A DNA stretch of 64,000 nucleotides. It comes from Bacteroidota bacterium (GTDB taxonomy: Bacteria; Bacteroidota; Bacteroidia; J057; JADKCL01). Below, piece after piece: positions 26,355 through 36,287 of the stretch. Both the position numbers and the translations under genes were made by a program. Location of the stretch: positions 124,001 through 188,000 of the forward strand of contig JADKCL010000012.1 of the NCBI GenBank assembly GCA_016718825.1, written 5' to 3'. The notes beneath the pieces are model-generated. The model was not told the DNA's origin, ran no database searches, and saw only the letters and a program-made list of their open reading frames with translations. The stretch's first letter is position 1. Each line of letters starts with the position of its first letter.

Positions 26355-26398
26355 ATTGTGTTGTAGAGATGCGATGATTCGCGTCTTTACAACACAAT
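26355..26398 (+). repeat. Long perfect-stem hairpin repeat between the HMBD lipoprotein and RND pump genes
   Basis: ATTGTGTTGTAGAGATGCG pairs with CGCGTCTTTACAACACAAT over 19 bp (two G-U pairs) around the loop ATGATT. No T-run follows, so it is not a classical terminator. The GTAGAGAxGCG core resembles a palindromic intergenic repeat known from Bacteroidota and cyanobacteria. Confidence 0.7.
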
Positions 26399-26441
26399 GA
26401 GATAGGAAATAATACATCGATTCTGTCCTCTTCATAGAATT

Positions 26442-29400
26442 ATGCTCAATCGACTGATACAGTTTTCCCTGCACAACCGCATGTTTGTCGTTGCCACGGC
26501 GGCCTTGTTGTTGGTATATGGAGTCTATACATTCCTGCAACTGCCAGTCGATGTATTGCCCGACCTCAATCGGCCGCAAGTCACGATTTTCTTGGAGGCT
26601 AATGGGATGGCGCCCGAGGAAATCGAGACACAAGTCACGACCCCCGTCGAGGTTGCGCTCAACGGTGCCCCCGCGTGGAGCGTGTGCGTAGTGCATCTTC
26701 CATTGGGATCGGGTTGGTTTTTGTAGAATTTGACTGGGAAACAGACGTTTTCAAGGCGCGACAATTGGTGGCTGAGAAGCTGCAAACCGTCCAATTCCCC
26801 GGAGGAATTACACCCGTAATGGGGCCTGTGAGCAGCATTATGGGGCAGATCATGATGATTGGTGTTTCGGGCGACACGACCTCCCCAATGGAATTGCGCA
26901 GCCTTGCAGATTTTACCATTCGCAGACGGCTCATGAGCATCAAGGGCGTATCGCAGGTGATTCCCATCGGTGGCGAGCGCAAGCAATTTCAAGTCCTGAT
27001 TTCAACGGCGCGTCTGAAACAATTTGGGCTATCGCTCAATGCCGTGGATGAAGCACTCCGACTCACCAATGGCAATACGACGGGTGGCTTTGTGAATCGC
27101 AATGGAAGCGAAGTTTTGATTCGCAATATCGGACGGGCAGAGAATCTTGAAGACTTAAAAGCTACGGTAATCCGCAACCAACAAGGGCTTTCCGTCTTGC
27201 TGAGCGATGTTGCAGAGGTAAAGCTTGGCGGTGCAGTCAAGCGGGGAGATGCCAGCATCAATGGCAGACCATCGGTAATTTTGACGGTGGAAAAGCAGCC
27301 TGGCGCATCCACTGTGGAGCTTACGGATGCCGTGGAGAATGCCGTCGCTGAATTGCAGACTTCCCTCCCAGCCGATGTAAAACTCAACACCAAGATTTTC
27401 CAGCAAAAGAGCTTCATTGTCAATGCCCTCACCAATGTTGAGGAAGCATTGCGTGACGGCTTTGTTCTGGTTGTGATTATCCTGTTGCTCTTCCTTGCCA
27501 ATTTCCGCACGACCATTATTACGCTCACTGCCATCCCCTTATCGCTTGTAATCACAGCCCTCATTTTCAAGGCATTTGGCATTTCCATCAATACCTTGAC
27601 GTTGGGTGGATTGGCCATCGCCATTGGAGAATTGGTGGATGATGCGATTGTGGATGTGGAAAATGTCTATCGGCGTCTCAGGGAAAATCGCCTCAAGGAA
27701 CAGCCATTGCCCACGATGCAAGTGATTTATGAAGCGAGTAGTGAGGTGCGCAATTCCATTGTTTATGCGACGATCATTGTGGTCTTGGTATTTTTGCCGC
27801 TCTTTTATTTGCAGGGAATCGAAGGCAAGATATTTGCGCCACTCGGCATTGCTTACATCACATCCATCTTGGCCTCGTTGGCGGTTTCGCTTACAGTCAC
27901 TCCCGCACTTTGCAGCTATCTATTAGGTTCGGAAAAAAAAACCACGGACAAGATTGCAATTTGGCCCAGGATCAAGCGTTTGTTCACCAAAAAGAAACTT
28001 TCAGAGGAAGCCAAATCTGGATCTGAACCGCACCACGACACACGTTTCGTAAGATGGCTCAAGCGCCAAGACCGTAAGCTGCTTCATTGGTCATTGGACA
28101 ATCCAATTCCGATTATTGTAGTGGCCATTGTGCTGATTTTGGGCAGCATATCCATTGTACCATTTTTCGGGACGGAATTTTTGCCACCGTTCAACGAGGG
28201 TTCGTTCACAATCAATCTGTCCACTGCCCCAGGCACGTCCTTGGAAGAAAGCAATCGCATCGGGACAGCGGCTGAAAGGCTAATCTTGCGCGTCCCCGAA
28301 GTGCAATTTGTGAGCCGTCGCACGGGGCGGGCCGAATTGGATGAACATGTGGAGCCTGTGAGCAATTCGGAGATCGAGGTGGAAATCAAGGAAGATACAG
28401 AGCGAGATCGGGCGGCTATTTTGACGGATATTCGAGATCAACTTGCGCTGCTCAAAGGCGTCTCAGTCAATATCGGGCAACCCATTTCACACCGCCTAGA
28501 TCACTTGCTCTCAGGTGTGCGGGCGCAAGTGGCGATCAAAATATTTGGAAACGACCTTGCAGAGTTGCGGCAAGATGCGCTCAAGGCACAGACCATCCTC
28601 CAAACCATCCCTGGCGTGGTCGATGCGCAGGTGGAGAAACAGGTTTTGGTGCCACAGTTGCAAATCAAGATTGACCGCTTAGCCCTCCAGCGCTACGGCC
28701 TTCAAGCTGGAAAGGTGGCCGAAGACCTCGAAATCTTTTACAATGGCAAGGTCGAGGGGCAAATATTTGAGGGCCAGCAAGCCTATGATGTCTTGCTGCG
28801 CAGCACGGACGAAGGCCGCACCAACCTTGCCGCCATTCGCAACACTATGGTGGATCTACCAGATGGTTCGCAAGTTCCACTGCATCAAATTGCGGCGATT
28901 ACTTACAACCCTGCCCAAAACAGCATCTACCACGAAAACACTCAACGACGTATCGTAATCAGTTGCAACGTACAGGGCCGTGACCTCGGCAGCACCGTCA
29001 AAGAAATCCAAGAACGGCTTGGAAAGGAATTGAACTTGCCCAAAGGCTATTACATCAACTACGGTGGCCAATTTGAAAGCCAACAATCAGCTTCGCGTCT
29101 TATTCTGATTCTCAGCATTTTTTCTCTATTGGGAATCTTTGTCGTGCTGTATGCCCACTTCAAATCGGGCCGCATCGTCGCGCAGGTGATGCTCAACATT
29201 CCGCTCGCTTTGATCGGGAGCGTGATCGCAGTAGTACTAACGGGAGGCACATTTTCCATCGCCACTTTGGTAGGCTTTGTGACCCTCACGGGCATCGCCT
29301 CTCGCAATGGAATCATGATGATCTCGCATTACATTCACCTGATCCAGCACGAAGGCGAGGTTTTTGGGAAGGAAATGATCATCCGAGGTTCGGTGGAAAG

Positions 29401-29638
29401 ATTGGTTCCCGTGATGATGACCGCCATGGTGGCTGGTCTCGCTCTGATACCGTTGACTTTGGATGCAACGGCTCCTGGCAAGGAGATTCTCTATCCCGTG
29501 GCGACCGTAATATTGGGTGGATTGGTTTCATCGACCTTGCTGGATATTGTCGTGACGCCGGTTGTGTTTTGGGTTTTTGGGAGAAAGGCGATGCAGAGGG
29601 TTATGGTACAGTCTTCATTGCAGTCGGATGAAAGCTGA
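26442..29638 (+). CDS. HME-RND efflux pump (CzcA/CusA family), frameshifted near 26670
   Basis: Two overlapping frames together encode a heavy-metal RND pump of about 1065 residues. The first part runs to VEVALNGAP, then reads into junk; the second frame resumes at GVERVRSASSIG. The CCCCCGCGTGGAG near 26667-26679 needs one extra G to join them, so a one-base deletion (or an assembly error) breaks the gene. The pump has 12 predicted membrane helices in the usual layout, with VDDAIVDVENVYRRLREN (TM4 proton relay with two Asp) and GRAELDEHVEPVSNSEIE. It would export a divalent or monovalent metal with the adaptor and TolC upstream. The metal cannot be assigned. ATG 26442 starts MLNRLIQFSLHNR. 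Confidence 0.85.
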
Positions 29639-29714
29639 GGTAGCGGGACGGAGGGGTTCGCAAAATTGTTTTCTCTCCCGTTCGCTCGGATATGTTTTTG
29701 AAATCGGATCGAAT

Positions 29715-31768
29715 ATGCTTCAAAAATTAATGAAAATTACGCTTGTCTGCAAATTGTTGCTTCTCTCGGTTGTGGGCGCTCAGGCGCAGAGGTTATCTGA
29801 GCCATGCTATTTTGACCATTATCAACAAGAGAATGAGGCAGCATACAACGTGCCGAAAGCATCATCACCACCTCGCTGAAAAATTTGGGGCTCGCTGCGC
29901 GCTCGATGCATGGGACCAAAACCATACCTGTCGTGGTGCATATCATCCACAACGGTGGCACAGAAAACATCTCTGATGCCCAGGTGTTGGGGCAAATTGA
30001 GGTGCTGAATGAGGATTTTCGCAAGCTCGCAGGCACCAATGGCGATGGGTATGGTGTCGATACAGAGGTCGAATTTTGCTTAGCAAAAATTTCTCCCGAT
30101 GGGAATTGCACAGATGGAATCGTGCGGGTACAGTCCATACTCACCAACCACTTGACCTATCAGCGTGCCCAATTGAAACAACTCAGCTACTGGGACAATA
30201 CCAGGTATCTCAATATGTATGTGGTCAAAAGCATCAACGGTGGCAGCGGTATTGCTGGCTATTCCTCGTTTCCAGGTGGGCCGCCCGATGAAGATGGCAT
30301 CGTGGTAAGGCATAACTATTTTGGGAAATCGGGAACGTCCGCTACGGGCACCAATGGCCGTACGACCACACATGAGATCGGCCATTGGTTTGGATTGTAC
30401 CATACATTCAACAATGGCTGCGGAACAGATACCTGTACAGATGGCGACTACGTATGCGATACGCCACCAGTTGCCAATCCCAATTTTGGATGCCCGACCA
30501 TCAATAGCTGCTCCAATGACCTGCCTGACGTGAATGATCAGATCGCAAATTACTGTGACTACTCCGACGATGCCTGCAAAAACATGTTTACCGCAGGGCA
30601 AAAGGACCGGGTGCATGCCACGCTTGCCAGCTTGCGCTCGGTGATTTGGAGCGACTCCAACCTTGTAAGCGCGGGCTGTGACTCCAACTACGTTGCGCCT
30701 AGCACATGTCCACCAATTGCCGATTTCACCACATTCCAAACTTCGATCTGCGTGGGCAGCAGCATTACCTATTATAGCCGGTCGCTTAACAATCCCGACT
30801 CACTCTCTTGGGCCTTCCCAGGCGGAACGCCCTCGACATCGACGTCAAACAACCCCTCCGTCACTTATACTTCGATTGGCACATATTCCGTTTCCTTGAT
30901 TGTATCTAATGTACTCGGAATCGACACGCTTGAGTTTGTGAATTATGTGACTGTGCTTACGCCGCAAGTGGGATTGATCACCTCTTGGGCGCATGGCTTT
31001 GAAAATTCCAACTTCCCGAGCAATGGATTGATGATTGACAATCCGGACAATGGTATCACGTGGGAACGCACGACCGATGCAGCCATAGAAGGAGTCGCAT
31101 CTGCCAGGATTCAAAACCTCATCAATACCAACTATGGCCAATCAGACGCCCTGCTGCTCCCCCGCATGGATTTCACGACATTGCTCACGCCGATCAAACT
31201 TGCATTTAAGTGGGCCTATGCACGCAGCGACCCCAACTATAGCGACGAGCTCATCGTGCTCGTATCCAGCAATTGCGGCACGACTTGGACCCAAAAGTTT
31301 TACCGGACAGGTGGCGGCTTGGTGAGTGCTCCCACGCAGACGACCTTGTTCATCCCCAATAATACCCAATGGAGGTCTGCACTGATCGACCTCAGCACCT
31401 ATGCCCCGAGCGATCATGTGGACATCAAGATCGTCAATGTAACCGATGGCGGCAATGCGCTCTATATCGATAGCATCGATTTGAGCGGGTCATTGCCAGT
31501 AAATTTGGACGCGGCCAGTATCGAAGCACAACTTGTGCTCTATCCAAATCCCGCGTCGCAGACGCTCCAAGTAAGATTGGACACCCCGAGTCCAGAACCA
31601 ATCAAGGAGCTTGTGATATTGAATGTACTTGGGGCTGAAATGGTAAGGCTACAAGACATCGATCAAGGGACAGTGTCGATTCCCGTAGCCACATTGGCTC
31701 CGGGTGTCTATTTCGTAAGTGTGTGCACAGCCGATCGATCTCTTCGGCGACGGTTTGTGAAGAATTAG
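29715..31768 (+). CDS. M43-type zinc metalloprotease with PKD-like and T9SS domains, frameshifted near 29850
   Basis: The N-terminal frame gives a signal peptide (MLQKLMKITLVCKLLLLSVV, ending AQAQ) then stops after AAYNVPKASS. The adjacent frame continues AESIITTSLKNLGLAARSM and IPVVVHIIHNGG. AACGTGCCGAAAGC lacks one base relative to the expected Asn-Arg-Ala-Glu-Ser, so I infer a one-base deletion near 29848. The protease has HEIGHWFGLYHTF, DTPPVANPNFGCPT and YCDYSDDACKNMFTAGQKDR, all M43 hallmarks. A PKD-like segment (LSWAFPGGTPST) and a jelly-roll-like domain follow, then a T9SS tail (VLYPNPASQTLQVRLD). Its presence inside the metal island is unexplained. Confidence 0.85.
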
Positions 31769-31850
31769 GAATCGGGGTTTGGGAGTTTTATTGCATGGAA
31801 TATTGAGTTTTCAGAGAACGATGACCTTTACGTATGGCCTTTTTAAGTTA

Positions 31851-31862
31851 GATAATTATGAC
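31851..31862 (+). promoter_or_regulatory. AT-rich promoter-like box before the CotH gene
   Basis: GATAATTATGAC lies about 60 bases before ATG 31921 and belongs to the same box family as 22254, 34779, 39283, 40665 and 53855. No -33 element is evident. Confidence 0.3.
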
Positions 31863-31920
31863 ATGATTCCTTGATCAACGGCCAAACATACTAACTTGAA
31901 GCTCACTTAGTGATTCAACG

Positions 31921-33492
31921 ATGAGAAAAGTTACGCTACTGCTCGCATTTGCCGCTTATACCTTATTTCCCACTTTTTTCTGCTTTGGGCAGACAACGGT
32001 TGGGGACAGTCTTTTTGACGACAACACAGTGCATTCCATTTACATGACCTTTCCGCAGGGCAACTATTGGAGTTTGCTGGTGAGCAACAAGGCCTACGAT
32101 GATGCCAATGATTCCTCGACTTATATCCCGGCCGGCGTCGTCTTTGATGGGCAGTCGCTCGACTCAGTCGGCATACAGTTCAAGGGCAATTCTTCTTATT
32201 ACAACTACCCTGGAAACAAGAAGCCTTTCACCCTTTCATTCAATGAATATGTCTCCGGCCAAAAGATGTATGGATTAAAAAGCCTTAACCTCAACAATTT
32301 GTACCAGGATCCCTCATTTATGCGGGAGAAGATGTTTCTGGATTTTTGTAATGCCCAAGGCATCCCTGCACCAAGGGCAAACTATGTGCGGCTTTATATC
32401 AACGGCGATTATTGGGGTCTCTATATCGCTGTGGAGCGGATCCAAAAGTCATTTTTGAAAGATCGGTTTGGAGACAACGAGGGCAACCTTTTCAAAGGTG
32501 ACGGCCCAGGTGCATCTTGCGCCGACCTGCGCTACCACGGGACCATCAATTCTTATTACAACTGCTACACCCTCAAAACCAATGAAACCGCCAATGATTG
32601 GACTGATCTGATCAATCTCACTGCACAAATCAACAACATGAGTGCCAGCCAGTTTATGGATTCAGTTGAAGCAGTCCTCAATACCAATTCCTTCATCAGT
32701 GCTTGGGCCGCCTACAATATTTTTGTGGATTTTGATTCCTACCCCTACCGCTTCATCCACAACTATTATCTCTACCACGATACGGTCTCAGACAAATTTC
32801 AATGGATTGTTTGGGATGCGAGCACGGCCTTTGGGATGGATGTGCCGATGACGGTATCGCAGATAGAAAACATAAGTGTGCTGTATCTCTCACCTCCTGC
32901 GACTGCACGTCCATTGGCGGATAAGATGCTCAATGACAGCATCTACAAAGATACCTACCTCCAATACGTCTGCCGATTTGCAAACAATTATTTTCTGCCT
33001 GTGGTGCTAAATCCCAAGATCGACGATTTACGCAACCGCGTTCAAAGCTGGGTGTATGCAGATTCGCTCAAGATGTACTCCGATCAGAACTTTGACCAAA
33101 ATATCAACAATACCATCACGATTGGCAATCTTGATTTCCCTGGCCTCAAGTCATTCATCGCCAACCGCAGCGCAAGCATCCTCGCCGAGCTTGGCACGCT
33201 GGGCTATACAAATTGCCCATTGGCAGTTGGTTTGGCCGATCAAGGTAAGGGAGGAAAATTGGGCATCATGGTTTCCCCCAACCCGTCAAGTGGCCAAGTG
33301 AGCATGCGGATTTCAGGCAAACAATTGGACGTGGTTGATCTCCAAGTTTTTGACATTCATGGGCGATTGGTTTTGCAGTCAAAGCTGGAAAACGAAATCT
33401 CCAATATTGAGCTCAAGCAGCCTGTGGGCGTCTATTTTGTACGTTTGCAGCAAGGGTCGGAGCTTGCAACACAAAAGATCATCATTCGATGA
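31921..33492 (+). CDS. CotH-kinase-family protein with T9SS sorting domain
   Basis: A 523-residue exported protein; the signal peptide is MRKVTLLLAFAAYTLFPTFF with cleavage around residue 24. The CotH domain (about 40-420) shows VGIQFKGNSSYYNYPGNKKP, YGLKSLNLNNLYQDPSFMRE, YVRLYINGDYWGLYIAVERI and a WIVWDASTAFGM segment. CotH proteins are atypical kinases first described in Bacillus spore coats; many Bacteroidota members are secreted by T9SS. The last 80 residues (GIMVSPNPSSGQVSM to GVYFVRLQQ) are a T9SS tail. The stop overlaps the next gene by four bases (ATGA), so the two are translationally coupled. The substrate is unknown. Confidence 0.9.
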   Translation: MRKVTLLLAFAAYTLFPTFFCFGQTTVGDSLFDDNTVHSIYMTFPQGNYWSLLVSNKAYDDANDSSTYIPAGVVFDGQSLDSVGIQFKGNSSYYNYPGNKKPFTLSFNEYVSGQKMYGLKSLNLNNLYQDPSFMREKMFLDFCNAQGIPAPRANYVRLYINGDYWGLYIAVERIQKSFLKDRFGDNEGNLFKGDGPGASCADLRYHGTINSYYNCYTLKTNETANDWTDLINLTAQINNMSASQFMDSVEAVLNTNSFISAWAAYNIFVDFDSYPYRFIHNYYLYHDTVSDKFQWIVWDASTAFGMDVPMTVSQIENISVLYLSPPATARPLADKMLNDSIYKDTYLQYVCRFANNYFLPVVLNPKIDDLRNRVQSWVYADSLKMYSDQNFDQNINNTITIGNLDFPGLKSFIANRSASILAELGTLGYTNCPLAVGLADQGKGGKLGIMVSPNPSSGQVSMRISGKQLDVVDLQVFDIHGRLVLQSKLENEISNIELKQPVGVYFVRLQQGSELATQKIIIR

Positions 33493-34766
33493 GTGAAAAT
33501 GGCGATGCATTGCAGGCTGTAATTGGTAAGTACCGAGCCGATGCCGAGTCGGTTTACAATACTTGGTTTGTGAACAATGAAGACCGACTGAAGGCGTTTC
33601 GCTCAATCCGTCGGGGCGTGCAGCAAGTAATCATTGACATCAAGGAAAAAAAGTTCCCCAACGATTTCAAAGGCAGCTCGTTGGAGTTTGTCTTGTCGTG
33701 CATCGCGGAGCAAAAGCAGGTTTTTGTAGGCGTGGCCCATCCATTTTACTGGAAACCAAAGTTGCGCATCCCCGACATCTATGAAAATGAGAAAAACAAG
33801 CAGGCTTTTGGGCAGTTTTTGGAAAATTGCCTTCCTTACAACGCCAAGGAAGAAACGATTCTAAAGGAAATCATCAAGCTCGATCAGCTCAAGATCAAGG
33901 GCTTGGGGCCAGCGGTGGCGAGCATTTTGTATTTCTTGCACCCCACCATCATTCCTCCCTTCAATACGGCCATCATCAATGGGTTCAACGCTTTGTTCCA
34001 TGACAACAAGAAACTCGGCTCGTGGACCGAGTATCTGAAACTGCGTGAAACCTTGATTGAAACCAATGAAAAATACAAGTCCACGCTCTCCAATGATCTC
34101 GGTGCTATTGCGGGACTGCTTTTTGAGGTCGGTGCGAAGAAAATGATCTTGACCGACGAGCGTTTTATCTCGCAAGACGACAAAACCAAGTATGAGGCGC
34201 AGGTTGCAAAACGCCACAAGGAAGTAACTACTGAGCAATTGGAAGAGGATCTGCATACGGAAATGCAGTACCATCTCTTGAAAATCGGGCATAGCCTGGG
34301 CTACGATGTCATTAGCGCCTCCAATGACCGCTCCAAATCCTATAAGGAAAGCAATTTTTCATTTTTGAGTCTGGCAAATTTCCCCGAGGTAGCTGTCGCC
34401 AAAGATGCCCTCAGCACGATTGCCCTGATCGACATCGTATGGTTTGAAAAAGGAACCAACCGACCGATCTGCGCCTTTGAGGTCGAGAAAAGCACCTCGA
34501 TCTACTCAGGAATCTTGCGATTGACCGATCTTTCCTATTCATTTACTGAGAGTGAGCAGCACCTGTACATCGTGCTGCCCGACAAGCGGGAAAAGGAAGT
34601 TTTGGCGCAACTTTCCCGCCCCTCCATCAGAAGCAGCCAAACGACGATTCAGTATATCCTGTTTTCAGAGCTGCGGGCGCATTGCGATGCGCTTTGCAAA
34701 TTTGGGGACAGCCACAACATTTTGAAAAAGATCGCGCGGTCAGTGGGTGTTGGTGACGAAATTTGA
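33489..34766 (+). CDS. Hypothetical protein with HhH-like and nuclease-like (PD-(D/E)XK) regions
   Basis: A 425-residue cytoplasmic protein. Residues 125-150 contain KIKGLGPAVASILYFLHP, a helix-hairpin-helix-like motif, in a helical N-terminal half. The C-terminal half has IALIDIVWFEK, then ICAFEVEKSTSIYSGILRLTDL and LYIVLPDKREKEVLAQL. The D...E-x-E/K spacing in an alternating alpha/beta context is what one expects of a PD-(D/E)XK nuclease, and similar proteins occur near restriction or DNA-maintenance genes. I do not recognise a named family. It overlaps the CotH gene by four bases, an odd pairing of an extracellular with a DNA-directed protein. Confidence 0.7.
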   Translation: MSENGDALQAVIGKYRADAESVYNTWFVNNEDRLKAFRSIRRGVQQVIIDIKEKKFPNDFKGSSLEFVLSCIAEQKQVFVGVAHPFYWKPKLRIPDIYENEKNKQAFGQFLENCLPYNAKEETILKEIIKLDQLKIKGLGPAVASILYFLHPTIIPPFNTAIINGFNALFHDNKKLGSWTEYLKLRETLIETNEKYKSTLSNDLGAIAGLLFEVGAKKMILTDERFISQDDKTKYEAQVAKRHKEVTTEQLEEDLHTEMQYHLLKIGHSLGYDVISASNDRSKSYKESNFSFLSLANFPEVAVAKDALSTIALIDIVWFEKGTNRPICAFEVEKSTSIYSGILRLTDLSYSFTESEQHLYIVLPDKREKEVLAQLSRPSIRSSQTTIQYILFSELRAHCDALCKFGDSHNILKKIARSVGVGDEI

Positions 34767-34778
34767 TTTGGGAAAGGT

Positions 34779-34788
34779 CATAATTATG
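34779..34788 (+). promoter_or_regulatory. AT-rich promoter-like box before the PKD lipoprotein gene
   Basis: CATAATTATG lies about 60 bases upstream of ATG 34849 and resembles the island boxes described at 40665 and 53855. There is no firm -33 element. Confidence 0.3.
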
Positions 34789-34848
34789 TAATAACACTAT
34801 TCATGGATGTTGGCTATCTTTACTTACATTTAAAACACGGTGATAAAA

Positions 34849-35163
34849 ATGAAAACTACAGTTAAATTCTTTGCCTTGGTCATTATGGCCTGTTTTGCGT
34901 TTACAAGTTGTATGAAAGCCCCTATGGCTTGTGCCGAAGTGCCTGCAACTGGTACCGTGGGGCAGTCCTTAAGCTTTAACTCTGCCTGTAGCATGAATGC
35001 TGAAATGTATGAGTGGAATTTTGGTGATGGCAGTGCGGTCAGCACTTCAGCATCACCTACGCATTCCTACACAACGGCGGGCACCTATAATGTGACTTTG
35101 ATGGTGATGGACATGAAAGAGAAGAATATGGATGAAACCTCCAAGACTGTCACGATCAACTAA
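34849..35163 (+). CDS. PKD-domain lipoprotein, Met-rich
   Basis: A 104-residue lipoprotein, MKTTVKFFALVIMACFAFTSC, with lipobox TSC (Cys21). A single PKD-like beta-sandwich follows: YEWNFGDGSAVSTSASPTHS, then YTTAGTYNVTLMVMDMKEK, the WDFGDG and AGTYxVTL signatures. Several Met residues (KAPMACAEV, SACSMNAEM, VMDMKEKNMDE) could contribute to Cu(I) binding, an inference from context. An in-frame GTG three codons earlier would start only slightly upstream. It lies between the nuclease-like gene and a gap of about 240 bp before the next secreted protein. Cell envelope location is expected. Confidence 0.8.
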   Translation: MKTTVKFFALVIMACFAFTSCMKAPMACAEVPATGTVGQSLSFNSACSMNAEMYEWNFGDGSAVSTSASPTHSYTTAGTYNVTLMVMDMKEKNMDETSKTVTIN

Positions 35164-35401
35164 TGCCGTGGTCTAGATTGTCGTATTCATTGGAAGGGAT
35201 TTTCTTTTTGGGGTGCGACATTTTATCGGTGTAGGATCGGAGTTGCCATGCGTCTTATCCTTTTGTCAAGTTGCAATTTGAAACGGAAGGGTCGCTTTAT
35301 TTAGCAAGGCTCAGTCCTAGGAGCAACAGCACAAATGCGATGATAGTAATTTAATCAAAGTATTCTGTGCATCAATTGAGAAAAAAATAAATCTAGATTG
35401 G

Positions 35402-36286
35402 ATGAAAGGGTTGCTGCGAATATTCTTGTTCTTGATGCTATTTAGGACGTTTGCCTATGGTCAAATTCCCAATGGTAGTTTTGATGATTGGTCAAATGCG
35501 AATGGTTACCCGAATCCTTCCAATTGGGGGAATTTAAATGCCATAACTGCAAGCAACGGTATTTATGTATGTGAAGAGGGAATTCCGGGATTTGCTGGCA
35601 TATCCTATTTGAGGCTAACAACAAAGGCCATGGCGGGTAGGGGGATAGTTCCTGGAGTTGCCGTAAGTGGGGAAATAGACACACTTACGTATTTGCCAAA
35701 GTCTGGCTTTCCATTCTCAGGCAGACCGCAGTATCTAGGCTATTATCTTCAATACATGCCCTATGATGGAAGTGATTCATGTAGTGTATCGGTACTTCTA
35801 AGCAAGTGGAATCCCATTCAATCACAAAGGGATACAGTTGCTTACGGTGCAAGCTACTTCAATTCCATGGCGCACGAATGGTTCAATAATTTGACCACCT
35901 TGTACTATTACAGTAGCGCAATTCCAGACAGCGCGATAATAACCATTTCGGCAAGTGCTTCCGTTCCCCAAAATGGAAGCTATATCATGATAGATGATTT
36001 GCGATTTGATGGGTTTGTAATCCCATCAGACAATGGACAAATGGGTGGTAATGATCTTTTAGTCTTTCCCAATCCTTCATCAAGTATTGTAAATATCCAA
36101 TTTGCCAACAATGAAAAACTTCCCGATGAGATTCTTGTTTATGATCTAAGTGGAAAGCTAATCGTGCATGAGGTGGTGGTCGCTGACAATTACCTCTTAG
36201 ATGTATCAAAATGGGGCAAAGGTTTGTATTTTCTACAATTGAGGGGCAACAGCAAGACAATCACAAGAAAAATTTTTAGGAACTAA
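35402..36286 (+). CDS. Secreted single-module protein with T9SS sorting domain
   Basis: A 294-residue exported protein. MKGLLRIFLFLMLFRTFAYG is the signal peptide. The body (residues 22-205) opens QIPNGSFDDWSNANGYPNPS and ends YIMIDDLRFDG, the same beta-sandwich module found twice in the protein at 7431. The tail (LLVFPNPSSSIVNIQFANN to KGLYFLQLRG) is a T9SS type A sorting signal. It ends one base before the multicopper oxidase gene, so it may be cotranscribed with it. No catalytic motif is visible. Confidence 0.82.
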   Translation: MKGLLRIFLFLMLFRTFAYGQIPNGSFDDWSNANGYPNPSNWGNLNAITASNGIYVCEEGIPGFAGISYLRLTTKAMAGRGIVPGVAVSGEIDTLTYLPKSGFPFSGRPQYLGYYLQYMPYDGSDSCSVSVLLSKWNPIQSQRDTVAYGASYFNSMAHEWFNNLTTLYYYSSAIPDSAIITISASASVPQNGSYIMIDDLRFDGFVIPSDNGQMGGNDLLVFPNPSSSIVNIQFANNEKLPDEILVYDLSGKLIVHEVVVADNYLLDVSKWGKGLYFLQLRGNSKTITRKIFRN

Positions 36287-36287
36287 A

